Shown here: in pieces, positions 1 through 8,429 of the stretch
Layout: each line of letters begins with the position of its first letter
How positions within the stretch are numbered: the stretch's first letter is position 1
Assembly (NCBI GenBank): GCA_030526425.1
Contig: JAUNCT010000022.1
Location: 1-32,010 of the forward strand
From: Clostridia bacterium
Lineage (GTDB): Bacteria; Bacillota; Clostridia; Christensenellales; CAG-138
Length of the DNA stretch: 32,010 nt
Direction: 5' to 3'
Notes under the pieces: model-generated
The model's database searches: none
Seen by the model: only the letters and a program-made list of their open reading frames with translations
Told to the model about the DNA's origin: nothing
Position numbers and translations under genes: made by a program

Positions 1-21
1 GGCCTTATAGGCCGTTCCCAA

Positions 22-42
22 ACCACCCCTCTTAGGGGTGGT
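22..42 (-). terminator. Hairpin downstream of the first minus-strand gene
   Basis: ACCACCCCT and AGGGGTGGT form a perfect 9-bp stem around a CTT loop, about 33 bases past the stop codon of the minus-strand gene at 75-596. A second small hairpin (CCGCC-GGG-GGCGG, 57-69) lies between them. There is no clear T tract, so a terminator role is only likely. The window edge hides what lies beyond. Confidence 0.4.
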
Positions 43-74
43 CCTGACTTCGGTTGCCGCCGGGGGCGGACAGG

Positions 75-596
75 TCAGATGAGGAACAGCGAAAAATCGA
101 CCCGGTTCAGAACGAACGCACCGAAGAACACCGTCGCAAGGTCGGAAGACTCCGTCTCGATCGCGGTGTTCCGCTGCTTTCCGCCGATCGCCGCGACATC
201 CTCCTGACGCTCGCCGCGCACGTTCATTTTGTACCGCGCGATCTCGTTGCCGCCATCGCCGACGAGCGCGAATTCCGGGTGCATCAGGTCGAGCTTCGCG
301 ATCACGCGGAAGCGCAGCCCCATCTCTTCCAAGCGGTCGAACACGTTCTCACCGTCGATCTTGAAGTACGATTCTGTGACCGTCTCCGCGCCTTCGGGTC
401 CGCTCGACTTCGTGACGGTCTTGCCGATCCGGTGGATCTCCTCCGTGCCGGCGACCTTGTTGCGGAACGTGTACTCGCTCGCACCGAAAAGGTGGAACTT
501 CGTGAGCTCCGCCTCATAAACCGTGGCGTTGTCCGCATCCTTCATGCGGCAGCTTTGGTTCAGTTTCCCGAACGGATATGCGATATAGCTTGCCAT
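75..596 (-). CDS. Conserved hypothetical protein, possibly tubby/LURP-one-like
   Basis: This 173-residue soluble protein has no signal peptide or membrane helix. The N-terminal half alternates short strands with turns (FGKLNQSCRMKD, FHLFGASEYTFRN, HRIGKTVT). This loosely recalls the beta-barrel of LURP-one/tubby-like proteins, but I do not recognise the family with confidence. The ATG at 596 is preceded by AAGGAG, and that ribosome binding site overlaps the stop codon of the upstream gene (609-1043). The two genes are 12 bases apart and almost certainly co-transcribed, so this protein may work with the small membrane protein encoded upstream. The last 20 residues are hydrophobic and aromatic (FFGAFVLNRVDFSLFLI). 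Function unknown. Confidence 0.75.
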   Translation of the reverse strand: MASYIAYPFGKLNQSCRMKDADNATVYEAELTKFHLFGASEYTFRNKVAGTEEIHRIGKTVTKSSGPEGAETVTESYFKIDGENVFDRLEEMGLRFRVIAKLDLMHPEFALVGDGGNEIARYKMNVRGERQEDVAAIGGKQRNTAIETESSDLATVFFGAFVLNRVDFSLFLI

Positions 597-608
597 GGGT
601 CGTACTCC

Positions 609-1043
609 TTACTTCTTTTTGAATTTTGCGAGGTGCCTTACGGTCCCCGTCACGCCGATGACGAGCAGCACGCCGCTGATGATCACGAACGCAAGGTCGT
701 TCTTCTGCTCGAGTATGAACGAATCCGGCATGTCCGGGTCGACGTAGATCTCCACCGTACCGCCGGGTTGCATCGTCGAGTCGTAGATGTGCAGGGGCAG
801 GTCGCTGAGCTCCGCATCGCCGATCCGGTAGCCGATGTAGACCTCGTGTTCGGGGGTGTCGTCGAACTTGCGGTATTCCTCGATCCGCTCGATCACGGCT
901 TGGGTCTTCACATAGTTCTCGGGGATCTTCTGGTTCATCGAGAGAAAGGTCAAAACCGCAAACACGAGCCCCAGCGCCGTAACGAACAGATAGGTCGGCA
1001 GGCGGAACACCGCGTCGATCTTGTGTGCGACAGATGCTTTCAT
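609..1043 (-). CDS. Two-helix membrane protein, DUF3592-like
   Basis: This is a 144-residue protein with one transmembrane segment near the N-terminus (about residues 14-36, LPTYLFVTALGLVFAVLTFL) and one near the C-terminus (about 112-132, AFVIISGVLLVIGVTGTV), ending in a basic KFKKK tail. The loop between them contains a YIGYRIGD segment and a GGTVEIYVDPDMPDSF segment. This is the architecture of DUF3592 proteins, in which a small beta domain sits between two helices. The ATG at 1043 is chosen because GGAGG lies six bases upstream. The frame stays open further upstream but without a comparable ribosome binding site. It is the first gene of a two-gene minus-strand operon. Biochemical role unknown. 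Confidence 0.8.
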   Translation of the reverse strand: MKASVAHKIDAVFRLPTYLFVTALGLVFAVLTFLSMNQKIPENYVKTQAVIERIEEYRKFDDTPEHEVYIGYRIGDAELSDLPLHIYDSTMQPGGTVEIYVDPDMPDSFILEQKNDLAFVIISGVLLVIGVTGTVRHLAKFKKK

Positions 1044-1074
1044 TTCATTCCTCCGCATTCGGTCATAATCAACT

Positions 1075-1103
1075 ATTTTACAGGAATCAACGAAAAAGCA
1101 CAA
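1075..1103 (-). promoter_or_regulatory. Probable promoter of the 1043-75 operon
   Basis: On the minus strand TTGTGC (1103-1098) and TAAAAT (1080-1075) are separated by exactly 17 bases, about 32 bases before the ATG at 1043. The match to sigma-A is moderate. Confidence 0.45.
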
Positions 1104-1175
1104 GAGATGCCGCGCAGGGAACCGTATCCCGGCGCCGAAACTTCCCGAAAACCCGCCGAAACCGGTGTGAAAACA

Positions 1176-1184
1176 TGGTATAAT
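1176..1184 (+). promoter_or_regulatory. Extended -10 promoter of the hybrid sensor kinase
   Basis: TGGTATAAT is a perfect extended -10 (TG at 1176-1177, TATAAT at 1179-1184). No good -35 is visible 17 bases upstream, as is usual for extended -10 promoters. It lies 86 bases before the ATG at 1270. Confidence 0.55.
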
Positions 1185-1269
1185 CATTACATATACGGAC
1201 CCGCTCCGTTTCTCCGCCGCAACGGCATCCCGCTCGAACGAGATCAAACAACCGGAGAGAACGAACAGC

Positions 1270-3606
1270 ATGAACAACGCATATTATTCGGTCATCGGTC
1301 TGCTTGCCGGGCTGATACACCTCATCATCAATGCAAACGCTTTTTATGCCGCCGACGGAAGGACCCACACCCGGGAAACCGACTGCCGCCGTTATCTGAT
1401 GAGCGTTTTCGCCTACTACATCACGGATGCGTCATGGGGCTTCATCGCCGCCACGGGGAACACCGCGCTGCTCTATGCCGATACCGTGCTCTATTACATC
1501 GCGATGGCGTCGAGCGTCGTTTTCTGGTGCAGGTACGTCGTTTCGTACCTGAAGCTCGAGGGGCTGTCGGCACGGGCGCTGAACCTGTTCGGCATCGGCT
1601 TTTGGTGTGCGGAGTTCGTGCTGCTCGGGGTGAACCACTTCAAACCCGTCTTTTTCCGGTTCGACGCGGAAGGGAATTTCCAAGCCCTCTTTTTCCGCTA
1701 TGCCGCGCTTGCGGTGCAGGTCGTGATGTTCGCGTGGATCTCGTTCGTTTCCCTGAACGCCGCGCGGAGGAGTGCGGGCGCGAAAAAACGGCGCAACCTG
1801 ACCATCTGTGTCTACGGCTTTTTGATGGCGGTGACCGTCGTCGCACAGATCTTGTATCCGCTGCTGCCGCTGTATTCCATGGGGCTGATGCTCGGCACCA
1901 TCGTTCTGCACGTGTTCGTGGAAGAGGATGAAAAGGAGGAGTACCGCAGGGAGCTTTCCGCCGCGCTGCGGGAAGCCGAGGTCGCCGCCGGGCAGCTGCA
2001 GACCGCGCTCGAAGCCGCGAAGGAAGCGGGCGAGGCGAAAACGAGATTCCTGTTCAACATGTCGCACGATATCCGCACGCCCATGAACGCCATCATCGGC
2101 TTCACGCAGCTGCTGAAAAAGCACATCGACGACCGGGAGGCGGTGCTGGACTATCTCGGAAAGATCGAGTCCTCGAACGAATTCCTGCTGTCGCTCATCA
2201 ACAACGTGCTCGAAATGGCGCGCATCGAAAGCGGCAAGGAGCTGCTCGACGAGGTGCCCGAGAACCTCGGGACTTTTACGGACTCCGTCGTGTCGCTGTT
2301 CGAGCCGCGCTTTCTCGAAAAGGGCATCACCTTCACCGTGCAGTCCGAAATCCTGCATGAGGACGTTCTGGTCGATACCACGAAACTCCGCGAGATCTGG
2401 CTCAACATCATCGGCAACGCGCTCAAATACACGCCCTCGGGCGGCACCGTGCGGCTTTCGCTGCAAGAGCTCCCTGCGGAAGCGGAGGGCGCTGCCGTTT
2501 ACCGCACGACCGTCGAGGATACCGGCATCGGGATGTCCCGGGACTTTCTGCCGCACCTGTTCGAGGAATTCACGCGCGAGCGGACGAGTACCGCGAGCGG
2601 CGTGATCGGCACGGGGCTCGGCATGCCGATCGTCAAAAAACTCGTGGACCTCATGCACGGGGATATCCGCGTCGAAAGCACGCTCGGCAAGGGCACGAAG
2701 TTCACCATCACGCTCACGCACCGCCTCGTTCCCAAGGAGGAGACGGCGACGAAGGGCGCGGAGAACACTTGGGAGGAGATCGATTTCAGCGGCAAGCGCG
2801 TCCTCCTTGCGGAAGACAACGACCTCAACGCGGAGATCGCCATGTCCATTCTCGGCGACGACGGTTTTCTCACCGAGCGCGCGGAGGACGGCGTCGTCTG
2901 CCTGTCGATGCTCGAACAGGCACCCGCGGGGTATTACGATGTCGTTCTGATGGATGTGCAGATGCCGAACATGGACGGCTACAAGGCAACGCAGCTCATC
3001 CGCCGCCTGCCCGACCCCGAGAAGGCGGATATCCCGATCATCGCCATGACCGCCAACGCCTTCGAAGAGGACCGGAAGAACGCGTTCCGCATGGGCATGA
3101 ACGCACACCTCGCCAAGCCGATCCAAATCGATCTCATGAAGCGCACGCTCGGTCACATGCTCCTGCATACGGAGTTCGACACGCGGTCCTATGCGCTCTG
3201 GCGCGAACGCTTCCGCGATTGCGCGCCCCTCATCGAGTTCGAAGAGAAGTACGAAAAGCTCGGCTTGCCCTGCGGGTGCTTCATCTACGAGGCGGTCGGC
3301 AGAGAGAAGATGCTCTACGCGGACGACGCGGCGGTGTCGATCTTCGGCTGCGCTTCCTACGAAGAATTCCGCGCTTTCGTCGGGGATTCGTTCAAGACCA
3401 TGGTCCACAGCGAAGACATCCTCCGCGTCGAAGCCGAGATCGAAACGCAGTTCCGCGCGTCTTCCGACGGCATCGACAAGGTACGGTACCGCATCACAAG
3501 GAAGGACGGCAGCGTGCGCCGCATCGACGACATCGGCAGAAAGGTGTATACCGAAAACGGGCTGCCCGCGTTCTTCGTGCTGGTTGCCGATATCACCGGG
3601 CTTTGA
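1270..3606 (+). CDS. Hybrid sensor histidine kinase with receiver and C-terminal PAS domain
   Basis: This 778-residue membrane kinase starts with about 220 residues of hydrophobic sequence (six or seven helices). A short coiled coil rich in Ala/Glu follows (about 225-255). The HisKA motif MSHDIRTPMNAIIGF puts the phospho-acceptor at His266. The ATPase domain has its N box at about N383 and DTGIGM at 417-422, with GLGMPIV further on. A receiver domain follows, with phospho-acceptor Asp562 (LMDVQMPNMDGY) and conserved Lys616. About 120 further residues read as a PAS domain (RYRITRKDGSVRRIDDIGRKV). There is no DNA-binding domain, so output must pass by phosphotransfer to another regulator, which is not encoded nearby. 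GGAGAG lies ten bases before the ATG. The signal sensed is unknown. Confidence 0.93.
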   Translation: MNNAYYSVIGLLAGLIHLIINANAFYAADGRTHTRETDCRRYLMSVFAYYITDASWGFIAATGNTALLYADTVLYYIAMASSVVFWCRYVVSYLKLEGLSARALNLFGIGFWCAEFVLLGVNHFKPVFFRFDAEGNFQALFFRYAALAVQVVMFAWISFVSLNAARRSAGAKKRRNLTICVYGFLMAVTVVAQILYPLLPLYSMGLMLGTIVLHVFVEEDEKEEYRRELSAALREAEVAAGQLQTALEAAKEAGEAKTRFLFNMSHDIRTPMNAIIGFTQLLKKHIDDREAVLDYLGKIESSNEFLLSLINNVLEMARIESGKELLDEVPENLGTFTDSVVSLFEPRFLEKGITFTVQSEILHEDVLVDTTKLREIWLNIIGNALKYTPSGGTVRLSLQELPAEAEGAAVYRTTVEDTGIGMSRDFLPHLFEEFTRERTSTASGVIGTGLGMPIVKKLVDLMHGDIRVESTLGKGTKFTITLTHRLVPKEETATKGAENTWEEIDFSGKRVLLAEDNDLNAEIAMSILGDDGFLTERAEDGVVCLSMLEQAPAGYYDVVLMDVQMPNMDGYKATQLIRRLPDPEKADIPIIAMTANAFEEDRKNAFRMGMNAHLAKPIQIDLMKRTLGHMLLHTEFDTRSYALWRERFRDCAPLIEFEEKYEKLGLPCGCFIYEAVGREKMLYADDAAVSIFGCASYEEFRAFVGDSFKTMVHSEDILRVEAEIETQFRASSDGIDKVRYRITRKDGSVRRIDDIGRKVYTENGLPAFFVLVADITGL

Positions 3607-3662
3607 CGGGGCGCATCCCTTCGGAGCAAAATGTCCCCGACCGATCCCGACCGAAAAACAAC

Positions 3663-3690
3663 AGAGCCGCGGCGTTTGCCGCGGCTCTTT
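3663..3690. terminator. Bidirectional terminator between the sensor kinase and adhE
   Basis: AGAGCCGCGGC and GCCGCGGCTCT form a perfect 11-bp stem with a GTTT loop. The plus side ends in TTT, and the minus side runs into GTTGTTTTTC. It sits between two convergent genes and can serve both. Confidence 0.85.
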
Positions 3691-3719
3691 GCGTCGTGTC
3701 CGGAACGGCGACCGTCTGG

Positions 3720-6326
3720 TCAGACCGTTTCGCGGGTGCCGTAGTAGGCGTTCAGGTACATCTGCTTGATCTCGCTCATCAAGGGGTAACGCGGGTTGGC
3801 GCCGGTGCACTGGTCGTCGAAGGCCTGCTCGACCATGTCGTCCAAACGGGCGAGGAAGTCCTGCTCGTCGACGCCGTAATCGCGGATGGTCTTTTTGATG
3901 CCGACGCGCTCCTTCAGCGTGTCGATCGCGGCGATCAGCTTCTCCAGCTTCTCCTCGTCGGTCTTGCCGCCGAGCTTCAGATAATCGGCGACCTCGGCGT
4001 AGCGGGCGAGCGTGTGCGGGTGGTCGTACTGGGAGAAGGTGCCCATCTTCGTCGGTACGTCCGTCGCGTTGAAGCGCAGCACCTCGTCGATCATCAGCGC
4101 GTTCGCAACGCCGTGCGGCAGGTGGTGGAAGGCGCCCAGCTTGTGCGCCATCGAGTGGCAAACGCCGAGGAAGGCGTTCGCAAAGGCCATGCCCGCCATG
4201 CAGGCGGCGTGCGCCATGTTCTCACGGGCGCGGGGGTCGTTCGGTCCGTTGTCGTAAGCCTTGGGCAGGTTCTCGAACACCAGCTTCAGGCTGCGCAGCG
4301 CGAGTCCGTCGGTGTAATCGGTCGCCATCACGGAGGCGTAGGCTTCGAGCGCGTGGGTCACGGCGTCGATGCCGGAGGCGGAGGTCAGCCCCTTGGGCGC
4401 GTTCATCATCATGTCCGCGTCGACGATCGCCATGTCGGGCAGCAGCTCGTAATCGGCGAGCGGGTACTTGACCCCGGTGCTTTCATCGGTGATGACGGCA
4501 AAGGGCGTCACCTCGGAACCCGTGCCCGCGGAGGTCGGGATGGCGACGAAGTATGCCTTTTCGCCCATCTTGGGGAAGGTGTACACGCGCTTGCGGATGT
4601 CGCAGAAGCGCATCGCCATGTCTTTGAAGTCCGCCTCGGGGTGTTCGTACAGCACCCACATGATCTTGCCGGCGTCCATCGCGGAGCCGCCGCCGATGGC
4701 GAGGATCAGGTCGGGTTGGAACGCCGCCATCTGCGCCGCGCCTTCCTTCGCGCAGCCGAGGGAGGGGTCGGGCGCGACGTTGTAGAAGGTGGTGTGGCAA
4801 ATGCCCATGGCGTCGAGCTTCTCTTCGATGGGCTTGGTGTAGCCGTTGTTGTACAGGAAGGAGTCGGTGACGATGAAGGCTTTCTTGTGCTCCTTCAGCT
4901 CGGAAAGCGCCACGGGCAGACAGCCCTTTTTGAAATACACCTTTTCGGGTGCGCGGAACCACAACATGTTTTCCCTCCGGATCGCAACGGTTTTGATGTT
5001 CAGAAGATGCTTCACGCCGACGTTTTCGGAAACGGAGTTGCCGCCCCAGGAGCCGCAGCCCAGCGTCAGCGAGGGTGCCAGGTCGAAGTTGTACAGGTCG
5101 CCGATGCCGCCGTGTGCCGAGGGCGTGTTCACGAGGATGCGGCAGGCCTTCATGCGGGCGGTGAACGCCGCGAGCTTGTCCTTGCAGCGGACCTCATCGA
5201 GGTAGACGGAAGCGGTGTGACCGTAGCCGCCGTCCTTCACGAGCGTGTCCGCCTTGTTCAGCGCGTCCTCGAAATCCGCCGCGCGGTACATCGCAAGCAC
5301 CGGGCTGAGCTTTTCGTGCGCGAAGGCTTCGGAAGTCTCGACGGACTCGACCTCACCGATGAGGATCTTCGTCTTTTCGGGCACTTCCACGCCCGCAAGT
5401 GCCGCGATGGTGTGGGCGGACTGACCGACGATCTTCGCGTTCAGCGCGCCGTTGATGAGAATGACGTTGCGGAGCTTTTCGGTCTCTTCCGCGTTCAGCA
5501 CATAGCAGCCGCGGTTTTCGAATTCCGCCTTGACCGCATCGTAGACCGCGTCGAGCACCACGACGCTCTGTTCACTGGCGCAGATCATGCCGTTGTCGAA
5601 GGTCTTCGAGTGGATGACGGAGGAGACGGCGAGCAGGATGTCCGCCGAGTCGTCGATGACCGCGGGCGTGTTGCCGGGACCGACGCCGAGGGCGGGCTTG
5701 CCGGAGGAGTAGGCGGCTTTCACCATGGCGGGTCCGCCCGTCGCGAGGATGAGGTCCGCCTCCTGCATGACTTGGTTCGTCAGCTCCAGCGAGGGCACGT
5801 CGATCCAGCCGATGATGTCCTCGGGCGCGCCGGCGGCGACCGCAGCCTCGAGCACGACCTTCGCCGCGGCGATGGTGCAGCCCTTTGCACGCGGGTGCGG
5901 GCTGATGATGATGCCGTTGCGGGTCTTCAGACACAGCAGCGCCTTGAAGATGGCGGTCGAGGTCGGGTTCGTGGTGGGGATGACCGCGGCGACCACGCCG
6001 ATGGGCTCGGCGATGCGCTGCGTGCCGTAGGCGGTATCCTCGGCGATCACGCCGCAGGTCTTGGTGTCCTTGTATGCGTTGTAAATGTATTCGGAAGCGA
6101 AATGGTTCTTGATGACCTTATCCTCGACGATGCCCATGCCGGTCTCTTCCACGGCGAGCTTCGCGAGGGGGATGCGCATTTGGTTCGCGGCGGTCGCGGC
6201 GGCGAAGAAGATCTTGTCGACCTGCTCCTGCGTGTAGGATGCGAACTTTTTCTGCGCCGCTCTGCAGCGGTCCAAAGCTTCCGTCAGTTCGCGTGCGTCG
6301 GTGACGGGGGTGTACTGTTTTTCCAT
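3720..6326 (-). CDS. adhE: Bifunctional acetaldehyde-CoA/alcohol dehydrogenase
   Basis: AdhE converts acetyl-CoA to acetaldehyde and then to ethanol with two NADH, a redox sink of fermentation, and forms cytoplasmic spirosome filaments in known members. At 868 residues it has the usual full length. The N-terminal aldehyde dehydrogenase half (about 1-440) carries the catalytic cysteine in NGMICASEQS (Cys249). The C-terminal iron-dependent alcohol dehydrogenase half (about 455-868) carries AIGGGSAMDAGK for nucleotide binding and the metal-ligand region HALEAYAS ... CHSMAHKLGAFHHLPHG. The ATG at 6326 is preceded by AGGAGG eight bases upstream. The gene is monocistronic, with its own promoter upstream and a strong terminator downstream. 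Nothing appears broken. Confidence 0.97.
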   Translation of the reverse strand: MEKQYTPVTDARELTEALDRCRAAQKKFASYTQEQVDKIFFAAATAANQMRIPLAKLAVEETGMGIVEDKVIKNHFASEYIYNAYKDTKTCGVIAEDTAYGTQRIAEPIGVVAAVIPTTNPTSTAIFKALLCLKTRNGIIISPHPRAKGCTIAAAKVVLEAAVAAGAPEDIIGWIDVPSLELTNQVMQEADLILATGGPAMVKAAYSSGKPALGVGPGNTPAVIDDSADILLAVSSVIHSKTFDNGMICASEQSVVVLDAVYDAVKAEFENRGCYVLNAEETEKLRNVILINGALNAKIVGQSAHTIAALAGVEVPEKTKILIGEVESVETSEAFAHEKLSPVLAMYRAADFEDALNKADTLVKDGGYGHTASVYLDEVRCKDKLAAFTARMKACRILVNTPSAHGGIGDLYNFDLAPSLTLGCGSWGGNSVSENVGVKHLLNIKTVAIRRENMLWFRAPEKVYFKKGCLPVALSELKEHKKAFIVTDSFLYNNGYTKPIEEKLDAMGICHTTFYNVAPDPSLGCAKEGAAQMAAFQPDLILAIGGGSAMDAGKIMWVLYEHPEADFKDMAMRFCDIRKRVYTFPKMGEKAYFVAIPTSAGTGSEVTPFAVITDESTGVKYPLADYELLPDMAIVDADMMMNAPKGLTSASGIDAVTHALEAYASVMATDYTDGLALRSLKLVFENLPKAYDNGPNDPRARENMAHAACMAGMAFANAFLGVCHSMAHKLGAFHHLPHGVANALMIDEVLRFNATDVPTKMGTFSQYDHPHTLARYAEVADYLKLGGKTDEEKLEKLIAAIDTLKERVGIKKTIRDYGVDEQDFLARLDDMVEQAFDDQCTGANPRYPLMSEIKQMYLNAYYGTRETV

Positions 6327-6359
6327 ATCGGTCCTCCTGTGGATTCGTTAAATATATAC

Positions 6360-6406
6360 CAATATTGCAGTATCGATATTGTAATACAGAGAACATGCCG
6401 TGTCAA
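6360..6406 (-). promoter_or_regulatory. adhE promoter with an overlapping inverted repeat
   Basis: On the minus strand TTGACA (6406-6401) and TACAAT (6383-6378) are 17 bases apart, close to the sigma-A optimum. An inverted repeat CAATAT-N10-ATATTG (6360-6381) overlaps the -10 and the likely start point, so it could be a repressor site. It does not match the clostridial Rex consensus I know (TTGTTAA-N4-TTAACAA), so no regulator is named. Confidence 0.7.
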
Positions 6407-6461
6407 TACAAAAATATCGAAAAAGAGCGGAGCAAAACGACGGGGCAGAGATGGGCACGGC

Positions 6462-6491
6462 TTGCCCCGCAGTCCTTCCGGGGAATATAAT
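6462..6491 (+). promoter_or_regulatory. Probable promoter of the alpha/beta hydrolase
   Basis: TTGCCC (6462-6467) and a perfect TATAAT (6486-6491) are 18 bases apart, 32 bases before the ATG at 6524. Confidence 0.5.
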
Positions 6492-6523
6492 CAAGGAAGA
6501 AACCGAAAGGAGATCGGGAACGA

Positions 6524-7459
6524 ATGGCATTCAAACCTTTCCCCGGATATGAGCAACAGCTGGAAACCTACCGCGCCATCGCGCATGGCACCGCGGAGGA
6601 GAAGAAGGCAGCACTGCGGGCACAGCGGAAAGCCCTGCTCGCGCCGGAAGTCACGGGCGTCACCTTCGAGGATCTCTACATCGACGGCTTGGAAGCCGGG
6701 CACATCATGCAGCTGCGCGTCTGCCGTCCGGAAGGGGTAAAAGGTCCCTTGCCCCTCGTGCTCGATATCCACGGCGGCGGCTGGACCGCGGGCGCGCCCG
6801 AAACCGACGATTACCGCAATTCCCTGCTCGCAAAGGGCATCCCCGCGGTCGTCGTCAGCCCGGATTACCGCCTCGCGAAGGACGGCGTGCACTATCCCGA
6901 TCCTCTGAACGATTGCCTCACGGCCTTGCAGTGGCTCGTGAAGCATGCGGAAGAAATGGGCATCGACCCCGCGCGCATCGGTCTGTACGGCACGAGCGCG
7001 GGCGGCAACATCGCCGCGGGTCTGCTGTTTTACATGCACGAGCACGGCGGTCCCGAAATCTCCGTCGCTGCGCTGCTCAATCCCACGCTGAAGCTCGGCA
7101 GTTCCCCCTCGCGCGTGCGGAACAAGGACTTCGCTTTGGACAGTGAAAACTGGGCGCTCGCGAAGGCGCATGCCTACCTCGGCGATCTCGACCGCGAACA
7201 TCCCCCCGTCGCGGCGTTCCCCGGGCATGCGGAGGATGTTTCCTTCCTGCCCACGGTCATCCTCGTCGGCAGCGAGTACTGCCCCCTCGTGGACGATGTC
7301 GTGGACTTCGCCAAAAAACTTCTCGATGCGGGCGTCCACTGCGAGCTCATCCTCACGCCCGGCACCGCCCATGGCTACTGCGCGACGCCCGGACCCATGA
7401 CCCAATGGACCATGGACGGCATCTGCCTCACCATGAAACGCGAATTCGGCTTGCTGTGA
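6524..7459 (+). CDS. Alpha/beta hydrolase, HSL-type esterase/lipase family
   Basis: This 311-residue cytoplasmic hydrolase probably acts on short-chain esters. It carries the hormone-sensitive-lipase oxyanion motif HGGGW (His83) and the nucleophile motif GTSAGGN (Ser158). The histidine is most likely in PGTAHGY near the C-terminus. The catalytic acid normally lies in DPL-x-D. Here the matching stretch reads EYCPLVDD, so the usual Asp position is Cys and a neighbouring acid must stand in, or activity differs. AAAGGAG lies 11 bases before the ATG. The gene has its own probable promoter and a strong terminator, so it looks monocistronic. Substrate unknown. Confidence 0.9.
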   Translation: MAFKPFPGYEQQLETYRAIAHGTAEEKKAALRAQRKALLAPEVTGVTFEDLYIDGLEAGHIMQLRVCRPEGVKGPLPLVLDIHGGGWTAGAPETDDYRNSLLAKGIPAVVVSPDYRLAKDGVHYPDPLNDCLTALQWLVKHAEEMGIDPARIGLYGTSAGGNIAAGLLFYMHEHGGPEISVAALLNPTLKLGSSPSRVRNKDFALDSENWALAKAHAYLGDLDREHPPVAAFPGHAEDVSFLPTVILVGSEYCPLVDDVVDFAKKLLDAGVHCELILTPGTAHGYCATPGPMTQWTMDGICLTMKREFGLL

Positions 7460-7477
7460 GAAAATCTCATACCGAAC

Positions 7478-7506
7478 AAAACGCCCTGCGCTTGCAGGGC
7501 GTTTTT
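7478..7506 (+). terminator. Terminator of the hydrolase gene
   Basis: AAAACGCCCTGC and GCAGGGCGTTTT form a 12-bp stem with a GCTT loop, ending in a T run. The A run on the left lets it also serve the minus-strand sirtuin operon ending at 7560. Confidence 0.9.
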
Positions 7507-7559
7507 CGATCGCCGCGGTAACTTTTTGCGAAAGTCCCTTCGGCTTCCCGAACCGGGCT

Positions 7560-8429
7560 TTACCCGAGACAGCGGGACAGGACGGTTCCGATATCGTCGT
7601 CGATGCAAAGGGAACGGTCCGCGATCTCCGCGGGGCAGATCGCTTGACCGCGGTTGATGCAGACATAGTGGGCATCGGGGTTCAATGCGGTCATGCGCCA
7701 AAAGGGATATTTGATGATGACGGGCGTGTTGTAGCCCACCCCCCAGCTCCAGAAAAACGATCTTTTCCCCGGAATGCTCGGTGAGAAAGGTTTCGTACCG
7801 TTTTGCCGCGCGGTGCCAGCCCGCGTCTTCGACAAAGGTATCGTCCGCACGGAGGTTCATGGTCATGGGTCTGCCGCAATGCGGACAAACGGGGATCAGC
7901 GCGGTCGGCACGCGCATGTCCTTCTGTTCGGCGATCATCGCCTCGACTGTTGCGCGGTTGTCGTAGGTCTCTTGGCAGCAGGGCTTCGAGCATTGGAACA
8001 GACCGTAATCCCCCTGGGTGTAAAACAGGCGCTCCTTACCGAACCCGGCTTTTTGAAAGCAGTGGTCGACGTTGGTGGTGATGACGAAGTGTTCCTTGTC
8101 TTTCACGAGTGCCAACAGGTCGTCGTAGACGGGCTTCGGCGGGTCCTGGTAGCGGTTGACCATGATGTAACGGCTCCAGTAAGCCCAGTGCTCCTCCGGC
8201 GTGCGGTAGGGGTAGAAGCCGCCCGAATACATGTCCGAAAAACCGTACTTCGCGCCGAAGTCGGCAAAGTGCTTTTCGAAGCGTTCGCCCGCGTAGGTGA
8301 ACCCGGCGGAGGCGGAAAGCCCGCACCCGCGCCGATCACCACGGCGTCGGCATCCGATACCAGCTCCTTCAGCAGGTCAATTTGCGAGGAGCCGTTCGTA
8401 GATTTCCCGGTCTTTGTCTTTGAAAACAT
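7560..8429 (-). pseudogene. Class M sirtuin (SirTM-like) with two frameshifts
   Basis: Class M sirtuins use NAD+ to ADP-ribosylate partner proteins; in characterised Gram-positive operons the target is a lipoylated GcvH-like protein. The NAD loop reads DADAVVIGAGAG in the first frame. After about 8317-8321 one base appears to be missing, and the continuation SASAGFTYAGERFEKHF lies in the next frame. That frame carries ITTNVDHCF, TQGDYG with the Gln that replaces the classical catalytic His in this class, and the zinc cysteines CSKPCC and CPHCG. At a run of six C (7739-7744) one extra base shifts the frame again, to VGYNTPVIIKYPFWRMT through CINRGQAICPAEI and the stop at 7560. The two shifts compensate. 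The start is uncertain: the ATG at 8429 overlaps the macrodomain gene by 53 bases. It is either a pseudogene or a victim of two homopolymer-type sequence errors. Confidence 0.85.

Noticed and set aside
6360..6381. Rex operator at adhE
   Set aside because: The inverted repeat CAATAT-N10-ATATTG does not fit the TTGTTAA-type clostridial Rex site, so only an unnamed operator is proposed.
2769..6740. A 1323-codon open frame antisense to adhE, extending over the sensor kinase end
   Set aside because: It mirrors the codon pattern of adhE, is rich in Arg, His, Val and Gly without any family motif, and crosses terminators and a promoter. It is a by-product of high GC.
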